64,000 nt of DNA, from positions 30,445 to 94,444 of the forward strand of contig JADYXQ010000122.1 of assembly GCA_021772135.1 (NCBI GenBank), in the 5' to 3' direction. The notes under the pieces are model-generated. The model ran no database searches, was not told the origin of the DNA, and was given only the letters and a program-made list of their open reading frames with translations. The stretch is from Candidatus Obscuribacter sp. (GTDB lineage: Bacteria > Cyanobacteriota > Vampirovibrionia > Obscuribacterales > Obscuribacteraceae). Positions within the stretch are counted from its first letter, which is position 1; the number at the start of each line of letters is the position of its first letter. This document shows positions 7,840-16,745 of the stretch, piece after piece. A program made the translations under genes and the position numbers.

Positions 7840-10800
7840 TTAAAGACCAGGAACAGGGTGAGCACTGGCTGCTTGTTTATTCGGCAACCACTTGAATGTT
7901 TTTTCGATTGATTTGGTTATCTGTTTGGCATCAGACATGTTCGACGCCGTGGTAAAGCTAAATGTGCGCGGCTTGTCTGAAGCGATGTCGCCTAAGAGCG
8001 GAAGAGAAGGCAGATTTTCCAGGCGACCGAAAGTGACGGCATTGAGCAATTTAGATATTGTCACCCGTCTTGAGAGGTCACCCATTACTCCTCCCAATCT
8101 AGATTTTGTTACCCGCGGAATGGTGCCGGCGATTTCTACATCGATAGTATTGGCTGCCAGATTAGCGTTACCGGCACCCCACATGCGTAAGTCGTCACCG
8201 CTGAAGCGAATTTCTTTGATATTGAGCATGCCTTGATAAATCGAATAACGGCCATTCAATTCATTGAATTCACCGGTTCTAACAGGCACAACACTCTGCA
8301 TCAGATTATTGAAGTTAAAACCGAGAATGCCCTGTTGCAATAAATTTGCTTGAGTCAGTTTCGTTTGCAACTGGCCAAAGCGAGCGACAATGCCGTCTTT
8401 GATGGTAAACGCTCCGGTCCCTTCGAGGTTTTTTATGAATTCTTTGGGAGTGCCACCACCTGATGCCGTCAGGTGCAGTTCACCGTCCATAGCACCGGTC
8501 AATTCGCCCGGTGTGCCCAGAAGCCTGTCTGAGACTTCTTCCATATGGACCTGGGTCATCTGAGCATTGAAGACCGTCAGCCTTTTTTCCAAATCTAGGT
8601 AGCCGTCCATTTTAAGCAAGCCACCTGCTACTCTGGCAGTGCCTTCTTTCATAGCCAGTCGCGGCGCCATCGCTTTACCGTCTTTGCTTTCCTGGCTCTC
8701 GATTTGCAAGAGGCCGCCCAGATCGTTGACGCTCAGTTTTTGCAGCCTGAGATGGTTGATATCGATGTGAGCGACAGAGACAGCGTAAGGGTCGTTTTTA
8801 GTGCTGTTGGTATTATCAGCGGAAATTGTGCCGCTCATGCCGAACAAATTGAAATCTGGAATGCTGATGCGATCGAGAGATATTTTTCCACTGAGCTTCG
8901 GATGGCGCACAGGGCCTTCCAGCGTAATGAAACCGTCAAGAGTGCCGCTCAAACTTTTGGTTTCTAAAGAAGGGTCGATTAAACCAACAAGTATTTTTAC
9001 CGGCACCGGATTTGGTGAAAGCACGGTTAAGACCACCGGCTGATCAGGAGAACTCCAGTTCCAGTTGCCCTGCGCTTTGATGGCTGCTTCACCAAGCAGC
9101 AAATTGGTGCTGTGTAGCTCCATTCCGTCTTTGGTAACGCTAATGGAGCCGTCGAGATTGAGCTCTTCACCGGCGGGTTGATTGACGGTCAAAATCGGAA
9201 TGCTTAGTTTTAAGTGGTCGTCAGCGTCGGCATGAGCAGAAAAAATAACTTCGTTTGTCTTGGGGTTGCCTTCAATTTGTGCCCTCAGTTGCAGAGGGCC
9301 AGCGGACTGTATTTTCAACTGCCCGTTCATCATCGAGGAAGTTAACGCCGGCACCAGATCAAGAAATTCTTGAGTGGCGATGGTTGAACGTAATTCGGTC
9401 TTCCAGCTGGGATGATCTGATTTGTAGTTTTTGACATAACCATCGAGGTCGAAATGGGTCGAGCGCGCATAACCACTCATATCTTGAATTAAAAGCTCGT
9501 CGCCGGACGCTGCCAGAATGCCGGCAATACGCTCTAACGGCACCTCAAGGCTACTGACTGTGGCGCCGACGCTGTAGCACCCAAGGACCCCTTCTAAATT
9601 GAAGTCTTTCTTGCCTTTGGGCATGACCACGACGTCGCCGTAAATTTTGCCGTGCAGATTTTTGATTTTATACGTGTTGAGTAGATTTTTATAGGCTAAA
9701 CGCAGTGGCGTGGGCAGCACAGGCGAACTTAAGTAATAGTCGATGTCACCAATATCGATACCATCACTTTTGACGTGCACACGCTTGAGGGCGGCCACCG
9801 TAGACAGTGCTTCAATGCGCACACTGGTGGTCAGCCGCATGCCCCTGCTAAGGATACCAACGTCTGTGAGAGTGACATTGTCATGTTCATAAAGAATATT
9901 GCCTGAAACCGCCCTAATAGGCCTGGTCAGACCCGGCGGACGGTAAGCGACATCCGCCGGCGAAGCGCTCATGTACACCTGCGGACCTTTTGGCTGTCCT
10001 GTCAGTTTAATGACCAGTTCTCGCACCTGACCGGTTAAATGTTGATCGGTAATGGCAGGAAACTTGAGTTCGAACAAATTCATGATCGTGCTCAAATTTT
10101 CAAAATTGACATTGGTGCCACGCAGGGCCAGGTCAATGGTAGTGCCGGGATTAAAGAGCCTGACGGCGCCACCAGTTAGAGTAAAGCGGCCCAGACTGCC
10201 GACTCTTCCTTGCACATCCTTGAACTTCAACGTGGTGCCGTTAATCAAAGCTTCGCCCGAGATGGCGTTTGCATTGAGGGTATGGTCGGCAGTGGCGAAG
10301 CCGCCATTGCTTAGATGGGCTACGATATTGGCTTCATTGCTGCGTTTGTTGCCTCTGACATTGCCTGAGGCACGCACCAGGCCGTCAACAAATAGAGTGC
10401 TTAAATTAGTACGCCTAATCCGCATGGCAATTTGCTTACGCGCTTTGGGGTCATTAAGTGCGGCTGCCCAGGCTTTTTTTAGTGAAAGTTTATCGGCATC
10501 GAAAGTGAGATTGTAAGAGTCTTTGAGCAGGTCGACTTCGCCAGATAGTTTAATTACCGAACCAGGCACCGTAATTTGTCCGTCTTTAATTAAAAGTCTG
10601 CGCCCGGGCAAGGCTTCGAAAACCCCAGTGACCACTGAATGTGGACCAATACCGGCAATGGCTAAATATGGAGCGTAGCCGGGTGCCAGTTCGTGCACCA
10701 GCTCTTGGACCGGTAGACCTTCCGCTCTTAATTTGGAAAGCAGTTTTGATTGGCTCTCAGTGCCAGTTAGTTTTAGATCAAAAAATGCCTTGCCGCTCAA

Positions 10801-11949
10801 AGTTGCTGTTTTGATTACGTGAATCAGTTGCTCGGCTGGTTTAGCATTTTGTTTGAAGCCGGTTATATCAATGTGTTTAGTCAGGCTGGCGAGATCTGTC
10901 AGCTGGCTTTTGGCCGTGAGATTGTAGCTGGCTTTCTTTTCTTTCCAGTCGCGCAATTCACCGTTCGATTTGATTTTTAGTGGACCCAGGCTCAAATCAA
11001 GATCTTTCCAGCCAATCAGGCCATCTGTCAGCTGCACGCTGCCTGCGGTACTTATACCTTTGGTGTGCAGTTTGCCCATGTCTTTTGAGGCTACGACAAA
11101 ATCGTTGATTTGAGTTTTCATGTCGGCAGCAAAACCATTGGCCAAACTGCCCACAACATCGGCATTAAAATTGAGCATGCCCTGTACCGAAAGATTTTGA
11201 CCACGGGGATCAAGTGTGTCTTTCAGTCTTTGGTTATCGGCCACAACGGCCAGAAAACGTCGCAGGTCGTTGGCTTGAATATTGGTAGCGTTAATTTTGA
11301 CCGTGTAATTGGTGTGCTCGAAACTTTTGTCGGTGGCGCGCCCGATTCCGTCTACGCGGACGAATCCGGGAATTTTTTCTTTATTGACCGTGTCGGTATT
11401 AAAAGAGAGAAACAGTGGGCTGTTTAAGCCGCGGGAAGGCCAGTTGAGTTTGAGGTCGACATTATTCAGAGTAAGAGATTCGGTGGCAATGGCCAGTTTA
11501 CTGCGGTCAGTTAAATGCACTGTGCCCGAGTCGATTTCGATAAAATGCACATCAATATTAGGTTGAAGCAAATCTTCGAAATTCCAGGCCCCGGGTTTTA
11601 ATTTCACCGCCCAGATTTCAGGGTGATCGATTTGCAGAAACTTGACAATCAATTTTCCTGATAAGAGTGGCGTGAAGGCCACACCGATATTGCTCGACTT
11701 GGCCAGAATGAAAGGATCGCCGTCAAGCTCATCGACTTTGAGCGAGCGAGTCAGCACGGTGATGCCGTTTAAACCAAAATGCCATCTCAGGTGACCGAGT
11801 TTTATCGAGCGGTGCAAATTCTCGCCGATAGCCGCTTCTAATTTTGGTTTCATCCAGTCGATATTGATCATCAAGGCCAGGACAATAAGCACGGCAATGG
11901 AGAAAATCCAACCCATAAGAAAGCGCACAATCAACCAACGAGGGCGCAT
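7840..11949 (-). CDS. Giant AsmA/TamB-like envelope protein
   Basis: The protein of about 1,369 residues has one N-terminal membrane helix (VRFLMGWIFSIAVLIVLALMINIDW). A very long beta-rich periplasmic part follows, with many repeats of the type LxGxxxLxxGxxxxxGxxxxL. The end carries an AsmA-like C-terminal region with NIKEIRFSGDDLRMWGAGNANLAANTID followed by VEIAGTIP. Family members of this size form bridge-like beta-grooves that move phospholipids between inner and outer membrane, which supports a two-membrane envelope. The ATG at 11947-11949 follows AGAGG by five bases and places the helix at the N-terminus; an in-frame TTG at 11997 is less likely. Confidence 0.85.
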   Translation of the reverse strand: MRPRWLIVRFLMGWIFSIAVLIVLALMINIDWMKPKLEAAIGENLHRSIKLGHLRWHFGLNGITVLTRSLKVDELDGDPFILAKSSNIGVAFTPLLSGKLIVKFLQIDHPEIWAVKLKPGAWNFEDLLQPNIDVHFIEIDSGTVHLTDRSKLAIATESLTLNNVDLKLNWPSRGLNSPLFLSFNTDTVNKEKIPGFVRVDGIGRATDKSFEHTNYTVKINATNIQANDLRRFLAVVADNQRLKDTLDPRGQNLSVQGMLNFNADVVGSLANGFAADMKTQINDFVVASKDMGKLHTKGISTAGSVQLTDGLIGWKDLDLSLGPLKIKSNGELRDWKEKKASYNLTAKSQLTDLASLTKHIDITGFKQNAKPAEQLIHVIKTATLSGKAFFDLKLTGTESQSKLLSKLRAEGLPVQELVHELAPGYAPYLAIAGIGPHSVVTGVFEALPGRRLLIKDGQITVPGSVIKLSGEVDLLKDSYNLTFDADKLSLKKAWAAALNDPKARKQIAMRIRRTNLSTLFVDGLVRASGNVRGNKRSNEANIVAHLSNGGFATADHTLNANAISGEALINGTTLKFKDVQGRVGSLGRFTLTGGAVRLFNPGTTIDLALRGTNVNFENLSTIMNLFELKFPAITDQHLTGQVRELVIKLTGQPKGPQVYMSASPADVAYRPPGLTRPIRAVSGNILYEHDNVTLTDVGILSRGMRLTTSVRIEALSTVAALKRVHVKSDGIDIGDIDYYLSSPVLPTPLRLAYKNLLNTYKIKNLHGKIYGDVVVMPKGKKDFNLEGVLGCYSVGATVSSLEVPLERIAGILAASGDELLIQDMSGYARSTHFDLDGYVKNYKSDHPSWKTELRSTIATQEFLDLVPALTSSMMNGQLKIQSAGPLQLRAQIEGNPKTNEVIFSAHADADDHLKLSIPILTVNQPAGEELNLDGSISVTKDGMELHSTNLLLGEAAIKAQGNWNWSSPDQPVVLTVLSPNPVPVKILVGLIDPSLETKSLSGTLDGFITLEGPVRHPKLSGKISLDRISIPDFNLFGMSGTISADNTNSTKNDPYAVSVAHIDINHLRLQKLSVNDLGGLLQIESQESKDGKAMAPRLAMKEGTARVAGGLLKMDGYLDLEKRLTVFNAQMTQVHMEEVSDRLLGTPGELTGAMDGELHLTASGGGTPKEFIKNLEGTGAFTIKDGIVARFGQLQTKLTQANLLQQGILGFNFNNLMQSVVPVRTGEFNELNGRYSIYQGMLNIKEIRFSGDDLRMWGAGNANLAANTIDVEIAGTIPRVTKSRLGGVMGDLSRRVTISKLLNAVTFGRLENLPSLPLLGDIASDKPRTFSFTTASNMSDAKQITKSIEKTFKWLPNKQAASAHPVPGL

Positions 11950-12137
11950 CAGTGCCTCTTTGTTGATTTTTTCTTCTGATTGCCGCGTCTCGATCAACTA
12001 TGCCTGCTTTTGCTCAAATTTCTTTCGTCATCTCTTGATAGATGCTAACTGCCAGATGTTGCCGTAAGCTGTCTAAGATCACGGTGTTTGGCTTTGGCCA
12101 GATTAACTTAGTGGAATGGAAACGACGAGGACCGCTA

Positions 12138-12656
12138 GTGTCGGGAACGAGAACGAGAACGGGAGCAGAACGCATATATTCCAAACAGTGCAGCTTAAGG
12201 CTTGCCTTGCCTATTCTACTGGTCTGCATCACCTATTTTCATGGACTGGCTCCAGTCTCTGCAAGTTCCCCGGATCAGCAGGGTAGTCAAGAGGAGAGGG
12301 TGTTGAATCTGGCCTTGAAAAAGCTCAAGGGGCGAGACATCGAAGGGGCGATTAGCGCCCTGGAAACTTTAAACAGACTTTTTCCCGATAATGAAGATTA
12401 TGCACTGCTCTATCGCATGGCCTTAAAAAGACAAGAAGCGCAACAATGGTACCGCTATCAAGATTGGGCTGAGCAGAAAAATAAAGCAGATGCCGGCGGT
12501 AAAGCATTTACTCAGCTTTCACAAACTTTAAAGAAAGAGAGCAGAGAGCCCGGGCGCGTCAATGAATTGAAACGGGCCACCTGGTTAATTTTAGCGACGG
12601 GCAAATATCCGGCACCAGAACGCAAAGTACAAGTTGAATTAATTAGAGATGAATGA
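12138..12656 (+). CDS. Secreted small helical-repeat protein
   Basis: The product of about 172 residues has a basic N-terminus, a hydrophobic signal segment (LRLALPILLVCITYFHGLAPVSA) and then a helical region with a TPR-like pair (LNLALKKLKGRDIEGAISALETLNRLFPDNEDYALLYRMALKRQ). The GTG at 12138 has GAGG seven bases upstream; the frame remains open back to 12042, so the start is not certain. It ends four bases before the histidine kinase gene and is probably co-transcribed with it, so it could be an accessory to that sensor. No family name is assigned. Confidence 0.7.
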   Translation: MSGTRTRTGAERIYSKQCSLRLALPILLVCITYFHGLAPVSASSPDQQGSQEERVLNLALKKLKGRDIEGAISALETLNRLFPDNEDYALLYRMALKRQEAQQWYRYQDWAEQKNKADAGGKAFTQLSQTLKKESREPGRVNELKRATWLILATGKYPAPERKVQVELIRDE

Positions 12657-12660
12657 TTAG

Positions 12661-14058
12661 GTGGAAAGGAAAACCAGTTTAAAAACTCGCTTTATTCTTT
12701 TAATTTGTTTACCGCTGGCTATTCAGGCCCTTTCAGTAGCAATCGTGCTCGGCTGCCTGTCTCAAGTGGAAAATTTGGAAGTAATTCAGTTTGCTAAAAG
12801 CACAATGCCCCTGGTTGTCTGCGGCGCTCTTTTGCTCAATGCGGCAATGGTGGCAGTTTTAGGCCTGCAGCTATTCAAAACAATTAGCGATCGTTTTATG
12901 GTTTTGACTGACAACGTCGCTAGATTTCGCCTTCAGGAAAAATTGCATTATCTGCAAGAAGGTGATGACGAGCTGGCTGCTCTCGATCAATCATTTCATG
13001 AAATGGCTGCTGCCCTGGGGGAGTCCATTGCCAGAGAAAGAGACCTGATTGAAAGTGCCGCCACGATTATTTGCGCCATCGATGGTGAGTTTGTTATTCA
13101 GACAATTAATCCGGCGGGCGAAAAATTGCTTGGTTTTAAATCTCAACAACTGATGGGTAATTCGGTTTTAAATCTACTGGGCGCGCCAGAGCAAGAGTTG
13201 CTTCTGGAAACACTCTATCAAGTGCGTTATTCAGCTTCAGAATCGGTACTCGAGCTGCAGATGAAAACTGCCGGCAGCTCCTTTATCGATAGCTTCTGGA
13301 TGATCAAATGGTCGAAAGAGAGCACCTGGATCTGTTTGATTCAAGATATATCTGAACGCAAACTGGCGGAAAATATGCGTCAGCAAATCGTCAACATGGT
13401 CAGCCACGACATTCGTTCTCCACTTTCCACCATTAATTTGATTTTTGCCTCACTGCAAACCGGCGGCTATGGCCAGCTGAGCGAGAAAGCGATAGAACTT
13501 ACTCAGAGCGGTGAGCGCGCTTGCGCCAAACTTTTAACTTTGACAGGTGACCTGCTCGCTTTAGACAAAATGGAATCGGGCATGTTATCGCTCGATTATG
13601 CCGAAGTCGACCTCGACGAGCTTTTCGCCGGCGTAGTGAGCATGATGAGTGCCGTGGCCGAAAAAGAAAAAGTGGTGCTCAAGCACCAGAAATGCTCATT
13701 GATTTTAATCGCTGATCGCGAACGCCTCGGTCAGATTTTTATTAATTTACTGGCCAATGCCATCAAATTTTCCCACCCTGGCGGCTCGGTTTATTTGCAC
13801 GCCACTCTGGTGCAGGCCAATATTGAAATTGTAGTCAAAGACCATGGAATAGGCATTGAAGCTCACAATCTTCCTTTTATATTTGATCGTTATCGCCAGG
13901 TGCGCTCCGAAGAAACGAAGAAAAAAGGTGGCAGTGGTTTGGGTCTGGCCATTGCTAAAGCCCTGACCGAATTGCATGGCGGCACCATTAATTGCACAAG
14001 CGAATTTGGCCAGGGCACTTGCTTCTATGTTTCTTTACCGCAAAATCACATTGTCTAA
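12661..14058 (+). CDS. Membrane sensor histidine kinase (HAMP-PAS-HisKA-HATPase)
   Basis: The 465-residue kinase has two membrane helices (about residues 10-33 and 49-71) with only a short loop between them, so the extracytoplasmic sensor is minimal. A HAMP-like segment, a PAS domain (ESAATIICAIDGEFVIQTINPAGEKLLGF) and a HisKA domain follow, with the phospho-accepting His in MVSHDIRSPLSTI (about residue 250). The HATPase domain has N box NLLANAIKFSHPGG, G1 KDHGIGIEAHN and G2 GGSGLGLAIAKAL. The start is a GTG. It converges with a LuxR-type response regulator gene nine bases away, a plausible but unproven partner. Confidence 0.92.
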   Translation: MERKTSLKTRFILLICLPLAIQALSVAIVLGCLSQVENLEVIQFAKSTMPLVVCGALLLNAAMVAVLGLQLFKTISDRFMVLTDNVARFRLQEKLHYLQEGDDELAALDQSFHEMAAALGESIARERDLIESAATIICAIDGEFVIQTINPAGEKLLGFKSQQLMGNSVLNLLGAPEQELLLETLYQVRYSASESVLELQMKTAGSSFIDSFWMIKWSKESTWICLIQDISERKLAENMRQQIVNMVSHDIRSPLSTINLIFASLQTGGYGQLSEKAIELTQSGERACAKLLTLTGDLLALDKMESGMLSLDYAEVDLDELFAGVVSMMSAVAEKEKVVLKHQKCSLILIADRERLGQIFINLLANAIKFSHPGGSVYLHATLVQANIEIVVKDHGIGIEAHNLPFIFDRYRQVRSEETKKKGGSGLGLAIAKALTELHGGTINCTSEFGQGTCFYVSLPQNHIV

Positions 14059-14067
14059 GAGCTCAAC

Positions 14068-15408
14068 TTAACTCAAGTGATTTTCGTAAGCATAACGCAC
14101 CAGAGCCGCCCGGGTGCTCAGGTTTAACTTCTTGCGCAGACGCGAGACGTGCACTTCTGTAGTGCCTTCGGTAATGTGCAATTCTTCGGCGATCTCTTTA
14201 TTGGATAGACCCAGCGCCACCTGTTTCAATACTTCAATTTCTCGGGTACTGAGTTTGATGCGCACTTTCTCGCGGCTTTCAGTGCGCTCGGTCAACTCTT
14301 TGGTGCTGTGCACCACCTGAGTAAGTTGGCTGCATAAATCGGTCAATTTGCTGATAGAAGTGCTCTGGGCCTCGACGATTTGATAAAGTTTGGCCTGGCT
14401 GAGGGCAATAGATAACTGATTGGCAATGCGCGAAAGTAAAGTAATATCGCGCACTGTCCACATGCGCGCATCATGTTTGGTGCCTACATGAGCGTCAAGG
14501 TGAAGCAGACCCATGAGCCGGCCGCGGTAAACTAGAGGCACCATCACCATTGATGAAATTTTATAGTTGATGAGCTCCAGGCGCACATCTTTGGCAAAAG
14601 CAAAAGTATCGTCTTGCATCACCATCAGCGGACGGCGCTCACCTACATCTAAAAGCAAATCATGATATTTAGAAAAGAGACTGCTCTTGTCTGAAATAGG
14701 TGCAAGGCTGTCGCTGGTCATTTGTCTGACGATGCGCATAGTATTATCAGGATCGCCTATCAAACAAATGAGAGCGCGTGAAGCTTCAAACTCGGTCAGC
14801 AAGCTTTGAGTTGCCCGCTCAAGAATGTCGGCTTGATCGAGCGAACCGTGAATATTGACCACAAAGCGGTTGAAGAGCGCTTCGTCACGTGACGATTTTT
14901 CCACCCGGTCGTACATTTCTTTGAGATTTTCAATAATGATGGCGCGCTGCAAATTGGTGGTGATCATGCGCGGTAAAAACTTTTGATACTCGCCAATCTT
15001 CGGCAAATAATCACTGGCCCCGGCAGTCAATAATTTAAGCGCGAGCTCTGGCGAATCTACACTGGTAATGACGATAATCGGTGAATTAGGCGCTTCGACC
15101 ACCAGCTTAGCCACCAGGTCAACGCCGCTGCTGTCCGGCAGATCGTTATCCACCACAAGCACGTCATAAGGAACGGTTTTGATGCGAGCCAGAGCTTCTT
15201 TGGCCGAGCCGGCCGTGTCGACATCATATAAAGGAGATTGAGAGACGATAGCCTTTTTAATCAGCTGCATCTCTTTTTCTACAGTTTCGATTAAGAGCAC
15301 TCGGCGCTCGCGATGAATATGCTGAGCCAGCTCGACGGCAGCTTCCTCAGTGTCGCCTGAGGGCCTGAGGTCAGAAGTATTGATACTGGGGGCTGAATGC
15401 TCGTCCAC
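14068..15408 (-). CDS. Response regulator: receiver, GAF-like and LuxR-type HTH
   Basis: The 446-residue protein starts with a receiver domain whose phospho-acceptor is the first Asp of VVDNDLPDSSG; a Thr in IIVITSVD and a Lys in YLPKIGEY complete the site. The centre is GAF-like (SLDQADILERATQSLLTEFEAS to ISLLSRIANQLSIALSQAKLY in outline), which may bind a ligand. The end is a LuxR/NarL helix-turn-helix (LSTREIEVLKQVALGLSNKEIAEEL). The start is a GTG at 15406-15408. A GAF domain between receiver and HTH is uncommon and suggests a second input. The divergent region upstream carries a CCCTATA/TATAGGG palindrome that could be its operator. Confidence 0.9.
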   Translation of the reverse strand: MDEHSAPSINTSDLRPSGDTEEAAVELAQHIHRERRVLLIETVEKEMQLIKKAIVSQSPLYDVDTAGSAKEALARIKTVPYDVLVVDNDLPDSSGVDLVAKLVVEAPNSPIIVITSVDSPELALKLLTAGASDYLPKIGEYQKFLPRMITTNLQRAIIIENLKEMYDRVEKSSRDEALFNRFVVNIHGSLDQADILERATQSLLTEFEASRALICLIGDPDNTMRIVRQMTSDSLAPISDKSSLFSKYHDLLLDVGERRPLMVMQDDTFAFAKDVRLELINYKISSMVMVPLVYRGRLMGLLHLDAHVGTKHDARMWTVRDITLLSRIANQLSIALSQAKLYQIVEAQSTSISKLTDLCSQLTQVVHSTKELTERTESREKVRIKLSTREIEVLKQVALGLSNKEIAEELHITEGTTEVHVSRLRKKLNLSTRAALVRYAYENHLS

Positions 15409-15457
15409 GATGCTAATCCACTTTTTCGGCGCTGTTTAATCAAGCTAACATAAGAAA

Positions 15458-15498
15458 CCCTATACGCTTTTATTGTCCCACCTATAGGGTGCCCTATA
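15458..15498. promoter_or_regulatory. CCCTATA half-site cluster upstream of response regulator
   Basis: TATAGGG-TG-CCCTATA at 15483-15498 is a perfect 7+7 inverted repeat. A third half-site CCCTATA lies at 15458-15464. The cluster is 50-90 bases upstream of the GTG start of the LuxR-type regulator. NarL/LuxR-type regulators bind paired heptamers of about this size, so autoregulation is a reasonable inference; no binding evidence is available. Confidence 0.5.
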
Positions 15499-15608
15499 CA
15501 GCAGACTGGTATAACTGCATTATGAGGTTCGGAACCGATTTGTAAAACGCTCAAATTGAAATTGAAATTGAAAATTAAAATTGATTTGAAGCCCGAACCC
15601 TGACCGAT

Positions 15609-15707
15609 CCTTGTGAATGCCTTTTAGATCTATTTGATTGATCCTGACCCTCACTAAGCCCCCCAGCCCAAGCACTGTTAGGTTTCAAGCAAGAGCTATT
15701 CACAAGG
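15609..15707. ncRNA. Possible structured RNA closed by a 10-bp stem
   Basis: CCTTGTGAAT (15609-15618) is perfectly complementary to ATTCACAAGG (15698-15707), enclosing 79 bases that contain a C-rich stretch (about 15643-15668). A strong terminator hairpin begins eleven bases after the right arm. No reading frame of note crosses it. The layout of a closing stem, large bubble and terminator is what a small RNA would show, but the sequence matches no family I can name, and the terminator may instead belong to the minus-strand gene at 15772. Strand is not settled; plus is favoured by the order stem-then-terminator. Confidence 0.3.
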
Positions 15708-15717
15708 TACAAAAACT

Positions 15718-15757
15718 AAAGAGCAGCAGGTTTCCCTCCACCGCTGCTCTTTTGTTT
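15718..15757. terminator. Bidirectional intrinsic terminator
   Basis: A ten-base-pair stem (15718-15727 with 15743-15752, core GAGCAGC/GCTGCTC) is followed by TTTTGTTT on the plus strand and by a T-rich run on the minus strand. On the minus strand it lies about 20 bases beyond the stop codon of the gene at 15772, so it can end that transcript as well as any RNA arriving from 15600. Confidence 0.8.
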
Positions 15758-15771
15758 AGATATGCTCAAAT

Positions 15772-16062
15772 TTATTGGCCCTGGCCGCTCATTTTCACTG
15801 GCTGCCGGCCGCTTTGAATGTAAACAGCGCGCAACTGGCGGTGGGCGATTTTACTGTCGTTATTGGCCAGATCGCCAAGATCGGCCGTATAAGGCATGGC
15901 TTGCGGGTTGAAATCGATGCGCACGGGCTTTTCACCACTGGCATCGAAAAAATCGCCGCTCAATTCATAGTCGCCATCGGCATGTGCTTTTACTTGCGGA
16001 TTGACGAAATAACCCACATGTTTGCCCGCTGGGGTGTAAACACTGACCTTTACATCAGCCAT
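15772..16062 (-). CDS. Hypothetical 96-residue beta-rich protein
   Basis: I recognise no family. The protein is short, soluble and has alternating hydrophobic residues typical of a beta fold (VKVSVYTPAGKHVGYF, then DYELSGDFFDA and VRIDFNPQAMPY), with no signal peptide or membrane helix. The ATG at 16060-16062 is well supported by GAGGAG nine bases upstream, and a terminator lies just after the stop, so it looks like a complete single-gene unit. The region between its start and rpsO (16063-16343) should hold divergent promoters. Confidence 0.75.
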   Translation of the reverse strand: MADVKVSVYTPAGKHVGYFVNPQVKAHADGDYELSGDFFDASGEKPVRIDFNPQAMPYTADLGDLANNDSKIAHRQLRAVYIQSGRQPVKMSGQGQ

Positions 16063-16343
16063 GAATGAATGCTCCTCTTCTGAACTTACAGAGTGAAGTG
16101 TATTTGATCTCTTACATATAGAAGGCGGTGTAACGTTTATTGCATAGATTATTCAAACAGAAGCGGCGGGTGGCAGTCGTGTCAAGTAGCGATTATTGCA
16201 AGACTGTACTGAGATCTTCGCCAAATATGAGAAAAAACTCGGCTGATTGTGAAGAAATCAAGCAGGCTAAGACCCGCAGGTGGTAAGCCGCGGGCTTCGT
16301 ATATGCTAGTATCTACCTTCAACTTAAATGGAAAAAGATGTAA

Positions 16344-16613
16344 ATGCCACTTTTAGCTGATCGTAAGCAAGAGCTGATTCAAGGTAACCAGACGCACGGA
16401 AAAGACACCGGCTCGCCGGAAGTGCAGGTAGCCATGCTCACAGACAGAATCACCCAATTAACTGACCACCTGAGAACGCACTCGAAAGATTTTCACAGCA
16501 GACGCGGGCTCTTGATGATGGTTGGTAAACGTCGTCGTCTCCTTCAATATTTGATGAAGGAAGACAATGAGCGCTATCGCAAGCTCATTGAAAAGCTCGG
16601 ACTACGACGCTAG
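16344..16613 (+). CDS. rpsO: 30S ribosomal protein S15 (uS15)
   Basis: S15 is a primary binder of 16S rRNA. The 89-residue sequence follows the family closely: [34 protein letters not shown] and [11 protein letters not shown], then [11 protein letters not shown]. It is followed by pnp on the same strand, the widespread rpsO-pnp arrangement, with a terminator-like hairpin between them. A GC-rich inverted repeat (CCCGC at 16273-16277 with GCGGG at 16290-16294) lies upstream and could shape the leader, but the transcription start is not known. Confidence 0.97.
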   Translation: MPLLADRKQELIQGNQTHGKDTGSPEVQVAMLTDRITQLTDHLRTHSKDFHSRRGLLMMVGKRRRLLQYLMKEDNERYRKLIEKLGLRR

Positions 16614-16628
16614 TTAACTTGTTATTTG

Positions 16629-16660
16629 AAGGCGGGCCTTTGGCTCGCCTTTTTTGTTTT
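16629..16660 (+). terminator. Intrinsic terminator or attenuator between rpsO and pnp
   Basis: AAGGCGGGC (16629-16637) pairs with GCTCGCCTT (16643-16651), with one G-T pair, and is followed by a run of T with one G. It begins 16 bases after the rpsO stop. In enterobacteria a similar hairpin between rpsO and pnp allows partial readthrough and is the site of RNase III control of pnp; a like role here is an inference. Confidence 0.85.
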
Positions 16661-16745
16661 TGGCAAGTTCGGGCAAGCTTTGTGCGCGTTGCATCAAAGC
16701 CTGGTTTCCCTTTAAAAGAAGTACAAAGAAGAAGAGGATGAAGAA

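Noticed and set aside
15609-15757. 6S RNA or SRP RNA
   Set aside because: The length is too short for typical 6S RNA and the SRP signature (GGAA loop with conserved flanks) is absent; it is kept only as an unnamed candidate.
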